Positions 53,106 to 63,792 of a DNA stretch of 64,000 nt are shown here, piece after piece. Position numbers and translations under genes: made by a program. The DNA is from Pseudomonas viridiflava (GTDB lineage Bacteria > Pseudomonadota > Gammaproteobacteria > Pseudomonadales > Pseudomonadaceae): positions 160,517-224,516 of the forward strand of contig NZ_UTVH01000010.1 in the NCBI RefSeq assembly GCF_900585905.1, read 5' to 3'. Under the pieces are notes generated by a model. It did not search any database and had not been told where the DNA came from. It saw nothing but the letters and a program-made list of their open reading frames with translations. Each line of letters begins with the position of its first letter. Position 1 is the first letter of the stretch.

Positions 53106-54965
53106 ATGCTTTCTGGTTGGCTGCGCGCCTGTGCGCTTGTATTGGTTGGGCTGGTCAGCGTTTCGACGCTCGCCAATGAAAAACAAAAAACCGCGATTGT
53201 CGTGGGCGGCGGGCTGTCCGGTCTGGCGGCCGCTTACGAGCTGCAGGCCAAAGGCTGGCAAGTGACGCTGCTGGAGGCCAAACCCGCTCTGGGCGGCCGT
53301 TCTGGCCTGGCCACCAGCGAGTGGATCGGCAACACCAAGGCGCAGCCAGCGCTCAATCAATACATCGAGCGTTTCAAGCTGACCACCGTGCCCGCACCGG
53401 AATTCGTGCGCACGCCTGGCTACCTGATTGATGGCGTGTACTTCAGCAAGGCGGATCTGGCCCTCAAGCAGCCCGCCACGGCCGAGGCGATCAAGCGCTA
53501 CGAAGAAACCCTGGACAACCTCGCGCGTTCCATCGACGACCCGGCCAATCCGGCAGCCAACAGCACGCTGTTTGCGCTGGATCAGATCAACGTCGCCAAC
53601 TGGCTTGACCGCCTGACCCTGCCCGCCACTGCCCGGCAGTTGATCAATCAGGAAATCCGCACTCGCTACGATGAACCGTCGCGGCTGTCGCTGCTGTATT
53701 TCGCTCAGCAATCGCGGGTTTATCGCGATGTTGAAGACCGTGACCGCCGTGCGGCGCGTCTGCCCGGCGGCAGTGCCGTGCTGGCTGAAGCCTTCGCCAA
53801 ACAGATCAAGGCGATCAAGACCAGCTCGCCGGTGTCCGCGATTGTTCAGGACAAGGACAGCGTCACGGTGAAAGTCGGCGCCGTCGGCTATAGCGCCGAC
53901 TACGTGGTGCTGGCAGTGCCGTTGAAGGCATTGGGCAAGATCCAGATGACGCCAGCGCTGGACGCTCAGCACATGGGCGCGATCAAGAGCACCAACTACG
54001 GTTGGCGCGACCAGATCATGCTCAAGTTCAAGACGCCGGTCTGGGAAAGCAAGGCGCGCATGTCCGGTGAAATCTTCAGCAACACCGGGCTTGGCATGCT
54101 GTGGATCGAACCTGCCACCAAGGGCGGCGCCAATGTGGTGATCAACCTGGCGGGCGACAACGCGCGGATCATGCAGGCGTTCGGCGACAAACAGCTGGTG
54201 GACCAGGTGTTGATTCGTCTGCACACGTTTTATCCACAGGCACGTGGCGCCTACACCGGTTATGAAATCCGTCGCTACAGTGTCGACCCGTCCACTGGGG
54301 GCTCGTATCTGGCATTCGGTCCCGGGCAGATCAGCAAATTCTGGCGTCTGTGGGAAAAGCCGATTCAGCGTGTAACCTTTGCCGGTGAGCACACCGACAC
54401 GCTCTACCCAGGCACGGTAGAAGGCGCCTTGCGGACCGGCCAGCGTGCCGCCAGTCAGGTTCAGGATCTGGCCGACGGCAAGTCATTCGAGCCGGTCAAG
54501 GTGGCCCCGCCCAAACCTGCGCAAGCGGCGAAGGCATCCGGCGGTGGTTTCTTCGGCAACCTGTTTGGCGGTTCTTCTGACAAGCCTGAGGTGAAAACAC
54601 CAGAGACTACCAAGCCGCAGGAAAAAGGCTTCTTCTCGCGCCTGTTCGGCGGGGCTGATGAACCCGTTGCCAAACCGGTAGAGAAAACACCGCCGCCTGC
54701 ACCCGCCCCTGAGCCCGTGGCCCCGGTCGTTGCGCCAGCGGTTGCCCCCGTCGTTGCGCCAGTGTCGGCGCCGACCAGGGTCGAGCCTGCGAAAAAGCCG
54801 CCGTTGAAGAAAACCGAGCCTGCGAAGAAAGAACCCGTGAAAAAGGCGCCCGCCAAGGAACCTGCCAAAAAGGCGCCTGCCAAGACTGCGGCGCAGACCG
54901 AGGCGGCGAAGAAAGCGGCTGCCAAGGCCAAGGCTGATGCAGCAGCGGCAGATGCGAAAAACTGA
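53106..54965 (+). CDS. exported flavin amine oxidase-like protein with Lys/Ala/Pro tail
   Basis: A 619-residue protein: a signal-peptide-like start (LRACALVLVGLVSVSTLA), then an FAD-binding Rossmann motif (AIVVGGGLSGLAAAYELQ, about 26-43; LLEAKPALGGRSG) and an amine-oxidase domain to about 455 ending in TFAGEHTDTLYPGTVEGALR. The last 150 or so residues are low complexity: two copies of an FF-(G/S)-x-LFGG motif (GGFFGNLFGG, KGFFSRLFGG), a Pro/Val/Ala stretch, and a Lys/Ala/Pro tail with KKAPAK-type repeats like AlgP or histone H1. Substrate unknown. The tail is odd for an oxidase; it may bind a polyanion. Divergent from bioA. Confidence 0.85.
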   Translation: MLSGWLRACALVLVGLVSVSTLANEKQKTAIVVGGGLSGLAAAYELQAKGWQVTLLEAKPALGGRSGLATSEWIGNTKAQPALNQYIERFKLTTVPAPEFVRTPGYLIDGVYFSKADLALKQPATAEAIKRYEETLDNLARSIDDPANPAANSTLFALDQINVANWLDRLTLPATARQLINQEIRTRYDEPSRLSLLYFAQQSRVYRDVEDRDRRAARLPGGSAVLAEAFAKQIKAIKTSSPVSAIVQDKDSVTVKVGAVGYSADYVVLAVPLKALGKIQMTPALDAQHMGAIKSTNYGWRDQIMLKFKTPVWESKARMSGEIFSNTGLGMLWIEPATKGGANVVINLAGDNARIMQAFGDKQLVDQVLIRLHTFYPQARGAYTGYEIRRYSVDPSTGGSYLAFGPGQISKFWRLWEKPIQRVTFAGEHTDTLYPGTVEGALRTGQRAASQVQDLADGKSFEPVKVAPPKPAQAAKASGGGFFGNLFGGSSDKPEVKTPETTKPQEKGFFSRLFGGADEPVAKPVEKTPPPAPAPEPVAPVVAPAVAPVVAPVSAPTRVEPAKKPPLKKTEPAKKEPVKKAPAKEPAKKAPAKTAAQTEAAKKAAAKAKADAAAADAKN

Positions 54966-54978
54966 TAATTGCTGAACG

Positions 54979-55017
54979 AAAAAAGGGGCGCGGTTTTCGG
55001 ACCGCGCCCCTTTTTTT
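54979..55017 (+). terminator. strong rho-independent terminator, probably bidirectional
   Basis: AAAAAAGGGGCGCGG-TTTTCGGA-CCGCGCCCCTTTTTTT: A-run, 9-10 bp GC stem and T-run on both strands, serving the oxidase gene and the converging small gene. Confidence 0.92.
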
Positions 55018-55060
55018 ATGCTGTGCCGTCAGCCATTTATGGCGTTGCCGACACCGATGA

Positions 55061-55294
55061 TCAATGCGTCCCGGTGGTGATGAAGGACTTTTGCCCTTCC
55101 GTGCGGCGCACTTCCTGCAGAATGCGCTGGGGCTCGGCGCGGCATTTGTACCTCACACCTCTGCGCGTGGCGATGGCGCTGACGGTTTCCATGCATTCCT
55201 CTCTGGAGGCATAGGCTTCGCCCGGTCGGCGCTCAGTCACGCACCCTTCCATCCCACTGCACATTGTCATAACGACAAAATAAACGGTCATCAT
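55061..55294 (-). CDS. small hypothetical protein
   Basis: A 77-residue reading frame with a hydrophobic start (MMTVYFVVMTMCSGMEGC) and three Cys in all, the C-terminal half being polar and basic (REECMETVSAIATRRGVRYK). It resembles small exported Pseudomonas proteins of the REECM..ETVSAIA type, but I know no family name. It converges on the oxidase gene across the terminator at 54979. Moderate confidence, from composition and position only. Confidence 0.55.
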   Translation of the reverse strand: MMTVYFVVMTMCSGMEGCVTERRPGEAYASREECMETVSAIATRRGVRYKCRAEPQRILQEVRRTEGQKSFITTGTH

Positions 55295-55845
55295 CGCCGT
55301 GTTGCTCCATTGATCTTTGCGATCTAAACGTCCTGCGCCGGTGCTCGTTAGTGTCTGAAGGACTGGTAGCAGTAATTGATAGTGAGTAGCGCAATACGAG
55401 AGGTTTTGGCAGCCTCGTTAGCGCAGGAGGCCATGCTGAGGCTTATTTGAAGAGGGGACAATGGCTAATGGCTACCATCTGTCGGAATAACGTCACTCTT
55501 GGCGTAAACGCTGGCTCGCGCCATTTTAGTGTTAATTATATTCGCCGTTATTTTGACTTATCGCTGCGCTGTGTAAACCAGCGTTTCTCAGAGCGCCCTC
55601 GCATCACGAAAGTTGCAGAAGGTTGTGCATATCTTTGCTGCCGCTCATCGGTGTAGATCAGCCGGTGGTCTCGGCGCTGTTTTGTTGCAAAGTATTTATC
55701 GCGATGCTTCGCGAGACGAATGGCCTCAGCTGTTACTCTGAGAACACCAAACAATCAGCTTTATCGATACTTCAAAGCGAAATTTTGCGCTTTCATTCGA
55801 TAGATAAAAAGCTAGTCTTGGCTTTATTCCTACAAGGTAATGGCA
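55295..55845. other. gene-free stretch upstream of the cytochrome b561 gene
   Basis: About 550 bases, AT-richer than its surroundings. Short frames exist (for example 55447-55656) without ribosome sites or protein character. It likely holds the promoters of the small gene and of the cytochrome-YceI pair. Confidence 0.45.
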
Positions 55846-56394
55846 ATGCAGTTACGCAATTCATCCTCTCGCTACGGTCTGGTCAGTATGGTTCTGCATT
55901 GGGCCGTTGCCGTTGCAGTATTTGCCATGTTCGCCCTTGGGCTATGGATGGTAGGGCTGGACTACTACGACACCTGGCGCAAGGCGGGGCCTGATCTGCA
56001 CAAAAGCATCGGCATTACCTTGTTTGCCATTATGTTGATTCGCGTGGTCTGGCGCCTGCTCAGTCCGCCGCCACCGGCACTGGCCAGTTATGGCAAATGG
56101 ACGCGTATTGGCGCGCATTTCGGGCACCTGTTTCTCTATGTCGGGCTGTTTGCCCTCATGTTTGCCGGTTACCTTATTTCCACGGCCGACGGCGTGGGGA
56201 TTCCTGTTTTTGGCCTGTTCGAGATACCTGCACTGGTCAGCGGTCTGCCTGATCAGGCAGACACGGCGGGCTGGATCCATCTGTACCTGGCATGGGTACT
56301 GGTGATCTTTGCGGGGCTGCATGGTCTTGCTGCACTCAAACACCACTTTATCGACCGCGACGTGACCCTCAAGCGTATGTTGGGTCGCGCCTGA
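55846..56394 (+). CDS. cytochrome b561 family protein
   Basis: A 182-residue four-helix membrane cytochrome. Likely haem ligands: His in MVLHWAVAVAV (about 18), DLHKSIGIT, and the late His in LYLAWVLVIFAGLHGLAALKHH. It probably passes electrons between quinol and a periplasmic partner. ATG 55846 lies 8 bases after AAGG. The yceI gene follows 27 bases later, a pairing common in proteobacteria. Confidence 0.93.
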   Translation: MQLRNSSSRYGLVSMVLHWAVAVAVFAMFALGLWMVGLDYYDTWRKAGPDLHKSIGITLFAIMLIRVVWRLLSPPPPALASYGKWTRIGAHFGHLFLYVGLFALMFAGYLISTADGVGIPVFGLFEIPALVSGLPDQADTAGWIHLYLAWVLVIFAGLHGLAALKHHFIDRDVTLKRMLGRA

Positions 56395-56421
56395 TTGTTC
56401 AACCACAAAGGGAATACACGA

Positions 56422-57000
56422 ATGATGAAGAAGACTCTCGCCGCACTGGCACTGGGTACCGCTCTGTTGTCCGCCGGGCAGGCAATGGCTGCTGATTACG
56501 TCATCGATAAGGAAGGCCAGCACGCTTTCGTTGACTTCAAGATCAGCCACTTGGGCTACAGCTTCATTCACGGCACGTTCAAGGACTGGAGCGGCAAGTT
56601 CAGCTTTGACGCTGCCAAGCCTGAAGCCAGCAAAATCGACGTTGAACTGAAGACCGCCAGCCTGTTCACCAACCACGCTGAGCGCGACAAGCACATCATG
56701 AGCAAGGACTTCCTGGACACCGGCAAATACCCGGAAGCCAAGTTCGTCTCTACTGCTGTTAAATCCACCGGCGAGAAGACGGCCGACGTGACCGGCGACC
56801 TGACCCTGCACGGTGTGACCAAGCCAATCGTGATCAAGGCAACGTTCAACGGCGAAGGCAAAGACCCATGGGGCGGCTACCGTGCCGGCTTCAACGGTAC
56901 TTCGACGCTTAACCTGAACGACTTCGGCATCAAGGGCCCAGGCCCAACTTCGCAGACTCTGGATCTGGACATCACCTTCGAAGGCGTCAAAGCCAAGTAA
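56422..57000 (+). CDS. YceI family periplasmic protein
   Basis: A 192-residue exported lipocalin-like protein. Signal peptide [20 protein letters not shown] then AMAA, mature start near [20 protein letters not shown]. The family binds long isoprenoids such as quinones; P. aeruginosa PasP (PA0423) is of this type and sits in the same neighbourhood. Probably co-transcribed with the upstream cytochrome b561 gene. Confidence 0.94.
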   Translation: MMKKTLAALALGTALLSAGQAMAADYVIDKEGQHAFVDFKISHLGYSFIHGTFKDWSGKFSFDAAKPEASKIDVELKTASLFTNHAERDKHIMSKDFLDTGKYPEAKFVSTAVKSTGEKTADVTGDLTLHGVTKPIVIKATFNGEGKDPWGGYRAGFNGTSTLNLNDFGIKGPGPTSQTLDLDITFEGVKAK

Positions 57001-57017
57001 GGTTTCAGGCCATGCAG

Positions 57018-57045
57018 AACGCCGACCTCAGGGTCGGCGTTTTTG
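57018..57045 (+). terminator. rho-independent terminator after yceI
   Basis: AACGCCGACC-TCAG-GGTCGGCGTTTTT, 18 bases past the stop codon. Confidence 0.92.
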
Positions 57046-57110
57046 TGTGTGCTACACGCAGCACATGGCGTCCTTCCTGAAACACTCCTGCGAGACTCTG
57101 AGAAATAATC

Positions 57111-57890
57111 TGTAGGAGCGCACGCGCAGCGCGAGGCAGCGATTGCGATTTGTCTGATACACCGCTATCGCGGCCTCGCGCTGCTCGGGCGCTCCTACAG
57201 AAATGTATTCCGGATCGGGCAGTGCATTTGCACAGAAACCTGACAGCCAGACAAAAAAACGCCCCGAACTAGTCGGGGCGTGTTCGCCGTGGGACCGGCT
57301 TCAGCCGGGAAGAGGCCCGTACCGATGACCTGGTTTGTCTGACACATCCCCATCGCGGCCTCGCGCTGCTCGGTGGAACGCTACCCCGGGCGCTCTACAG
57401 GTATTGAGGTGTTGTAGGAGCGCCCGAGCAGCGCGAGGCCGCGATTGCGATTTGTCTGACACACCGTTATCGCGGCCTCGCGGTGCTCGGGCGCTCCTAC
57501 AGAAATGTATTCCGGATCGGGCAGTGCATTTGCACAGAAACCTGACAGCCAGACAAAAAAACGCCCCGAACCAGTCGGGGCGTGTTCGCCGTGGGACCGG
57601 CTTCAGCCGGGAAGAGGCCCGTACCGATGAACTGGTTTGTCTGACACATCCCCATCGCGGCCTCGCGCTGCTCGGTGGAACGCTACCCCGGGCGCTCTAC
57701 AGGTATTGAGGTGTTGTAGGAGCGCCCGAGCAGCGCGAGGCCGCGATTGCGATTTGTCTGACACACCGTTATCGCGGCCTCGCGGTGCTCGGGCGCTCCT
57801 ACAGAAATGTATTCCGGATCGGGCAGTGCATTTGCACAGAAACCTGACAGCCAGACAAAAAAACGCCCCGAACCAGTCGGGGCGTTTTTT
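57111..57890. repeat. 302-bp unit repeated 2.6 times in tandem
   Basis: Units start at 57111, 57413 and 57715, exactly 302 bases apart; the third is cut after about 175 bases. Each full unit has a REP pair (GTAGGAGCG...), an inverted CGCCCCG/CGGGGCG terminator stem, a GTGGGACCGGC REP and a GCCTCGCGCTGCTCGG arm. Units 2 and 3 are identical up to the terminator T-run; unit 1 has several changes. No gene is inside. Confidence 0.95.
57856..57890. terminator. bidirectional terminator of rhlE2
   Basis: AAAAAAACGCCCCG-AACCAGT-CGGGGCGTTTTTT. In repeat units 1 and 2 (57252 and 57554) the same stem keeps its A-run but the right-hand T-run is replaced by GTTCGCC, so those copies could act only on minus-strand transcription. 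Confidence 0.93.
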
Positions 57891-57903
57891 ATGCAGGCCT
57901 TGC

Positions 57904-59820
57904 TCAGCCTTCGCGGTTGCGCGTCAGCAGGGCAGGTTTCTCACCGCGTGGGCGGCTTGGCAACTGGTCGAGTTGTTCAGCAGACGGGAAGCGGTCGCTT
58001 TTCGACTCTTTGTGCATGATCTTGGGCTGCGGCTGGCTGTCGCGAGGGCCTTTGACGGCTGGCTCCTGACGCGCCGAGTCGTCGCGTGCCGGGCGACGGT
58101 TGCGCGGGTTCTCTTCGCGACGGGCCTGGCCGTCACGGGGAGCGCCGCTACGCGGGCCGCTGCGCTTGGCAGGCGGTGTGCCAGTGGTTGTGCCACTGCC
58201 ACTGCGCGGACCGCTTGGGCGTGGCGCGCGAGCGGCAGGGGCACCTGTTGCTGCGCCAGTACCCGTTGCAGCGGCCGGAGCGCCAGGACGACGACCGCGA
58301 CCCTGGTTCTTGTCCTTGTACGGGCTGACGTAATCTGCGCGGTTGCCAAAGTTATCCACTTCGTCATCCAGGAACTCGTCCGGAGCACGATCCGAAGCCG
58401 GGCGCGGTGCAGAGGCGCGAGGCGTCGAGGCACGTTGCTCGCGAGCCGGAGCTGCGCCTTCACCGCGCGGCTTCTGCTGTTCACGTGGCTTGCGCGCCGG
58501 ACGTTCGCCAGCAGCGGCTGCCGGCTTGTCCTTGCCTTTATCCTTGCCCTTGTCCTTGCGACCAGCGCCACCGCCGCCACCGTTCGGACCATCACCACGC
58601 GGGCCACGCGGATTGCGCGGGTTACGCACATCCGGACGCTCGCGCACTTCAGGCTTCTCGGCTTCAACCGCAGTCATGTCGAAACCCATGAGGTCGCCGT
58701 CGGCAAGCTTCTGCTTGGTCATGCGCTCGATGCTTTTGAGCAGCTTTTCTTCGTCCGGGGCCACCAGCGAGATCGCTTCACCGCTGCGACCCGCACGACC
58801 GGTTCGGCCGATACGGTGGACGTAGTCTTCGTCGATGTTAGGCAGCTCGAAGTTGACCACGTGAGGCAGCTGGTCGATGTCCAGACCACGCGCGGCGATA
58901 TCGGTCGCCACCATGATGCGTACGTCACCGGCCTTGAAGTCGGCCAGGGCCTTGGTGCGCGCGTTCTGGCTCTTGTTGCCGTGGATCGCCACAGCGCTGA
59001 GGCCGTGCTTGTCCAGGTACTCGGCCAGACGGTTGGCGCCGTGTTTGGTGCGGGTGAACACCAGCACCTGCTCCCACGCACCCTGAGTGATCAAGTGTGC
59101 CAGCAGCGAACGCTTGTGGTTGGCGGGCAGGCGGAACACGCGCTGCTCGATACGCTCGACCGTGGTATTGGGCGGCGTGACTTCAATGCGCTCGGGGTTG
59201 TGCAGCAGCTTGCCGGCCAGGGCGGTGATGTCGTTGGAGAACGTTGCCGAGAACAGCAGGTTCTGACGTTTGGCCGGCAGGCGCGCGAGGACCTTTTTCA
59301 CGTCATGCACGAAGCCCATGTCGAGCATCCGGTCTGCTTCATCGAGCACCAGAATTTCAACGTGGGACAAGTCGACGCTGCCTTGACCAGCGAGGTCGAG
59401 CAGGCGGCCGGGGCAGGCCACCAGCACGTCAACGCCACGGGCCATGGCCTGAACCTGCGGGTTGGTGCCAACGCCGCCGAAAATGCAGGCGCTGACGAAC
59501 TTCAGGTCGCGGGCATACAGCTTGAAGCTGTCGTGCACTTGCGCGGCGAGTTCGCGGGTTGGGGTCAGGACCAGTACGCGCGGTTGGCGCGGGCCGTGAC
59601 GCTGGGATTTGTCCGGATGACCATTGGGAAACAACCGCTCCAGAATCGGAAGGGCGAAACCGCCGGTTTTACCAGTACCTGTCTGGGCGGCGACCATCAG
59701 GTCACGACCTTGCAACACGGCGGGGATGGCCCGCTGTTGCACCGGAGTAGGCTGGGTATAGCCCGCTGCCTCGATGGCGCGGACTAGAGCCTCGGAGAGA
59801 CCGAGGGAAGCAAAGGACAT
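57904..59820 (-). CDS. rhlE2: DEAD-box RNA helicase RhlE2-like
   Basis: A 638-residue ATP-dependent RNA helicase. Q motif ([14 protein letters not shown]), Walker A AQTGTGKT (about 45-52), PTRELAAQ, the DEAD box [15 protein letters not shown], and the C-terminal helicase [10 protein letters not shown]. After residue 380 comes a long basic, Arg/Gly/Pro-rich tail, much longer than in RhlE1-type proteins. Position next to metF and ahcY matches PA0428 (RhlE2), involved in RNA turnover. A long 5' leader of about 200 bases precedes it. Confidence 0.92.
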   Translation of the reverse strand: MSFASLGLSEALVRAIEAAGYTQPTPVQQRAIPAVLQGRDLMVAAQTGTGKTGGFALPILERLFPNGHPDKSQRHGPRQPRVLVLTPTRELAAQVHDSFKLYARDLKFVSACIFGGVGTNPQVQAMARGVDVLVACPGRLLDLAGQGSVDLSHVEILVLDEADRMLDMGFVHDVKKVLARLPAKRQNLLFSATFSNDITALAGKLLHNPERIEVTPPNTTVERIEQRVFRLPANHKRSLLAHLITQGAWEQVLVFTRTKHGANRLAEYLDKHGLSAVAIHGNKSQNARTKALADFKAGDVRIMVATDIAARGLDIDQLPHVVNFELPNIDEDYVHRIGRTGRAGRSGEAISLVAPDEEKLLKSIERMTKQKLADGDLMGFDMTAVEAEKPEVRERPDVRNPRNPRGPRGDGPNGGGGGAGRKDKGKDKGKDKPAAAAGERPARKPREQQKPRGEGAAPAREQRASTPRASAPRPASDRAPDEFLDDEVDNFGNRADYVSPYKDKNQGRGRRPGAPAAATGTGAATGAPAARAPRPSGPRSGSGTTTGTPPAKRSGPRSGAPRDGQARREENPRNRRPARDDSARQEPAVKGPRDSQPQPKIMHKESKSDRFPSAEQLDQLPSRPRGEKPALLTRNREG

Positions 59821-60030
59821 GAGTAATCCTGTTTTAGTTGGAGCTTATGCTCAAAGGGGAATCTTGCCTGGCGCGAATGGCGTTTTGGGGAACGCGATCC
59901 CGTCCGGTCCTGCGGGGTGGCTTCGGGGCATCTCGTGACGTCGGCGCGGGATGAAAACAGCGCGAGGGGCGTGCACGAGGAACCTGATGCTGGACCGCGC
60001 ATCCGGGCGTAAGCCTGGCGGGAAGGCCGG

Positions 60031-60039
60031 AGTATAACA
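60031..60039 (-). promoter_or_regulatory. extended -10 promoter for rhlE2
   Basis: TGTTATACT on the minus strand, 210 bases before the start codon, implying a leader of about 200 nt. The -35 region is weak. Confidence 0.45.
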
Positions 60040-60094
60040 GAGCAAACGGCAAACGCTGCTTTCCTGCTGCTCAACGGTGCAGGTACGAGGGGAA

Positions 60095-60183
60095 GTGGGA
60101 CCGGCTTTAGCCGGGAAGGCGTCATTTCAGTCAGGATCACCGGGTGATGCTGTTGATGACTTCCCGGCTAAAGCCGGTCCCAC
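60095..60183. repeat. REP inverted pair, GTGGGACCGGC type
   Basis: GTGGGACCGGCTTTAGCCGG and its exact complement CCGGCTAAAGCCGGTCCCAC, 49 bases apart, directly after metF. Confidence 0.93.
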
Positions 60184-60206
60184 AGCCGGCCTGCAAGGTC
60201 CCAAAG

Positions 60207-61052
60207 CTAGCGTGGCAGTTGCAGGTTGTTCCAGATTGCCAGGCTCGGGTCGGCCTGATTCAGGGTGTAGAAGTGCAGCCCCGGCGCGCCGCCGTGCAGC
60301 AGACGCTCGCACATCTGGGTGATGACCTGTTCGCCAAACGCCTGGATGCTTTGCACGTCGTCGCCGTAGGCTTCGAGCTGCTTGCGCACCCAGCGCGGGA
60401 TTTCAGCACCGCAGGCATCGGAAAAACGCGCCAGTTTGCTGTAATTGGTGATCGGCATGATGCCCGGCACGATGGGGATATCCACACCCAGCTTGCGCAC
60501 GCGGTCGACGAAGTAGAAATAGCTGTCGGCGTTGAAGAAGTACTGGGTGATGGCGCTGTCGGCACCGGCCTGGGCCTTGAGCACGAAGTTCTTCAGATCG
60601 GTTTCGAAGTTGCGCGCCTGAGGGTGCATTTCCGGGTAAGCGGCGACTTCGATGTGGAAATGGCTGCCGGTTTCTTCGCGGATGAAAGACACCAGATCGC
60701 TGGCATAACGCAGCTCGCCGCTGGCCATGCCCATGCCGGAAGGCAGGTCGCCGCGCAACGCCACGATGCGTTTGATGCCCGCTTCGCGGTATTGATTGAG
60801 CAGGGCGCGCAGATCGGCCTTGCTGTCGCCAACGCAGGACAAGTGCGGCGCGGCGGGGATTTTCACTTCACGCTCCAGCTGCAGCACGGTATTGATCGTG
60901 CGGTCGCGGGTAGAGCCCCCGGCACCGTAAGTGCAGGAGAAGAAAGCGGGGTTGTAGGTTGCCAACTGACGAGCAACCGTCAGCAATTTTTCATGGCCAG
61001 CATCGGTCTTCGTCGGGAAGAACTCGAAGCTGAAGCTACGGTCTTGGGACAT
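60207..61052 (-). CDS. metF: 5,10-methylenetetrahydrofolate reductase
   Basis: FAD-dependent reductase making 5-methyltetrahydrofolate for methionine synthesis. 281 residues. FSFEFFPTKTDAG (8-20) with the catalytic Glu, the FSCTYGAGGSTRDRT folate motif and IVPGIMPITNY are present. ATG 61052 (MSQDR) lies 9 bases after AAGG. Same strand as ahcY upstream; together they serve the activated-methyl cycle. Confidence 0.96.
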   Translation of the reverse strand: MSQDRSFSFEFFPTKTDAGHEKLLTVARQLATYNPAFFSCTYGAGGSTRDRTINTVLQLEREVKIPAAPHLSCVGDSKADLRALLNQYREAGIKRIVALRGDLPSGMGMASGELRYASDLVSFIREETGSHFHIEVAAYPEMHPQARNFETDLKNFVLKAQAGADSAITQYFFNADSYFYFVDRVRKLGVDIPIVPGIMPITNYSKLARFSDACGAEIPRWVRKQLEAYGDDVQSIQAFGEQVITQMCERLLHGGAPGLHFYTLNQADPSLAIWNNLQLPR

Positions 61053-61095
61053 GGTCAATAACCTTGAGAATTCGAAGCCTAACGCGTCTCCCTCT

Positions 61096-61199
61096 GTAGG
61101 AGCGACCGGGGTGGCGCTTCACTTTGCCCGCGATAGCGTCAGGTCAGCCAACACGTATCTGACTGAACTGACGCTATCGCGGGCAAGCGTGCTCCTACA
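61096..61199. repeat. REP pair with decayed left arm
   Basis: GTAGGAGCGACC at the left, GCCCGCGATAGCGTCAG and its complement inside, GCGTGCTCCTAC at the right; in the ahcY/metF gap. Confidence 0.85.
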
Positions 61200-61260
61200 G
61201 AAATGAGACCGCTGTTCCGATAGCAAGACGGGGCGCGCAGTTGCGTGCCCGCTCGATCAA

Positions 61261-62797
<1,537 letters not shown>

Positions 62798-62846
62798 GGT
62801 GGCGAGAACGGTATCCAGTGCGGATGACCGTTTTGAAGCGGGGGAG

Positions 62847-62875
62847 AGTATAGCCAAGCTGGCTGATCTTCCCAA
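62847..62875 (-). promoter_or_regulatory. sigma-70 promoter of ahcY
   Basis: TTGGGA (62870-62875), a 17-base spacer, TATACT (62847-62852) on the minus strand, about 50 bases before the riboswitch. Confidence 0.8.
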
Positions 62876-63029
62876 GTTTTCTATCGGCGGGTGATCCGAG
62901 AACTCAAGCCCTGCGAACACAAAACACGCCATGCCTGCCTATCAGCCCGATAAACCGCCATCACTGTGCCGATGCCTGCCGGGTCTGCCATGATGACCAG
63001 CATCAACCGGCAGACGATCAGGAGTGGAC

Positions 63030-63434
63030 ATGAATTTCCATACGCGCAAATGGGTTAAACCCGAAGACCTCAACCCGAACGGCACCCTGTTCGGCGGCAG
63101 CCTGCTGCGCTGGATCGATGAGGAAGCGGCGATCTACGCCATCGTGCAACTGAACAACCAGCGGGTGGTGACCAAGTACATTTCCGAGATCAATTTCGTC
63201 AGCGCATCGCGCCAGGGCGACATCATCGAGCTGGGCATAACCGCCACCGAATTCGGTCGTACTTCCATCACCCTGACCTGCCAGGTACGCAACAAAATTA
63301 CCCGCAAAAGCATCCTCACTGTGGAGAAAATGGTCTTCGTCAACCTCGGCGAAGACGGCCTGCCAGCACCCCACGGCAAGACCGAAATCACCTACGTGAA
63401 AGACCAGTTCAAGGAAGAGCAGATCGATGGCTGA
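63030..63434 (+). CDS. acyl-CoA thioesterase, hotdog fold
   Basis: A 134-residue YciA-like thioesterase: NPNGTLFGGSLLRWIDEEAA (about 13-32) carries the Asp used in catalysis, followed by VTKYISEINFVSASRQGDII. Such enzymes trim short to medium acyl-CoAs. ATG 63030 follows AGGAGTGGAC; an in-frame GTG two codons earlier is less likely. Confidence 0.92.
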   Translation: MNFHTRKWVKPEDLNPNGTLFGGSLLRWIDEEAAIYAIVQLNNQRVVTKYISEINFVSASRQGDIIELGITATEFGRTSITLTCQVRNKITRKSILTVEKMVFVNLGEDGLPAPHGKTEITYVKDQFKEEQIDG

Positions 63435-63446
63435 ACTGCGATTTTT

Positions 63447-63533
63447 GTAGGAGCCCAGGAGCAGCGCGACTCGGCGATGGCGGCTTAACTGACCCACCGC
63501 CATCGCAGCCTCGCTCTGCTCGGGAGCTTGTAC
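63447..63533. repeat. REP inverted pair, decayed
   Basis: GTAGGAGCCCAGGAGCAGCG at the left and CGCTCTGCTCGGGAGC at the right, with GGCGATGGCGG/CCGCCATCGC inner arms, after the thioesterase gene. Confidence 0.8.
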
Positions 63534-63792
63534 GGTCTGCCGCTCATGTTGAAGATGAGCCTGTTTTGCATGGTCGTCTGGTGCTTTTAGCCAATCGCAG
63601 TGACCGCCAGTGCCTTGGCGTCAGCTGCGTAATCGACCCCCAGGGTTGCGCGATACCTTGTCAAAAGCGGTATTCTTGGCCACCTTGCCCCTCCAGGCGA
63701 ATGGATAAGCAGGAAGGGAAGGCTGCTTTGCCAGCGTCAGTTAGAAGATACGGAACAGGGCTAAACGCCCGAAGTTTACAGGAGTAGTCACG

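Noticed and set aside
57111..57890. CRISPR-like array
   Set aside because: The repeat unit is 302 bases with REP palindromes and no short direct repeats with unique spacers; no cas genes nearby.
57637..59787. 716-codon frame antisense to rhlE2
   Set aside because: Shadow of the helicase gene and of the repeat array; no ribosome site and no recognisable domain.
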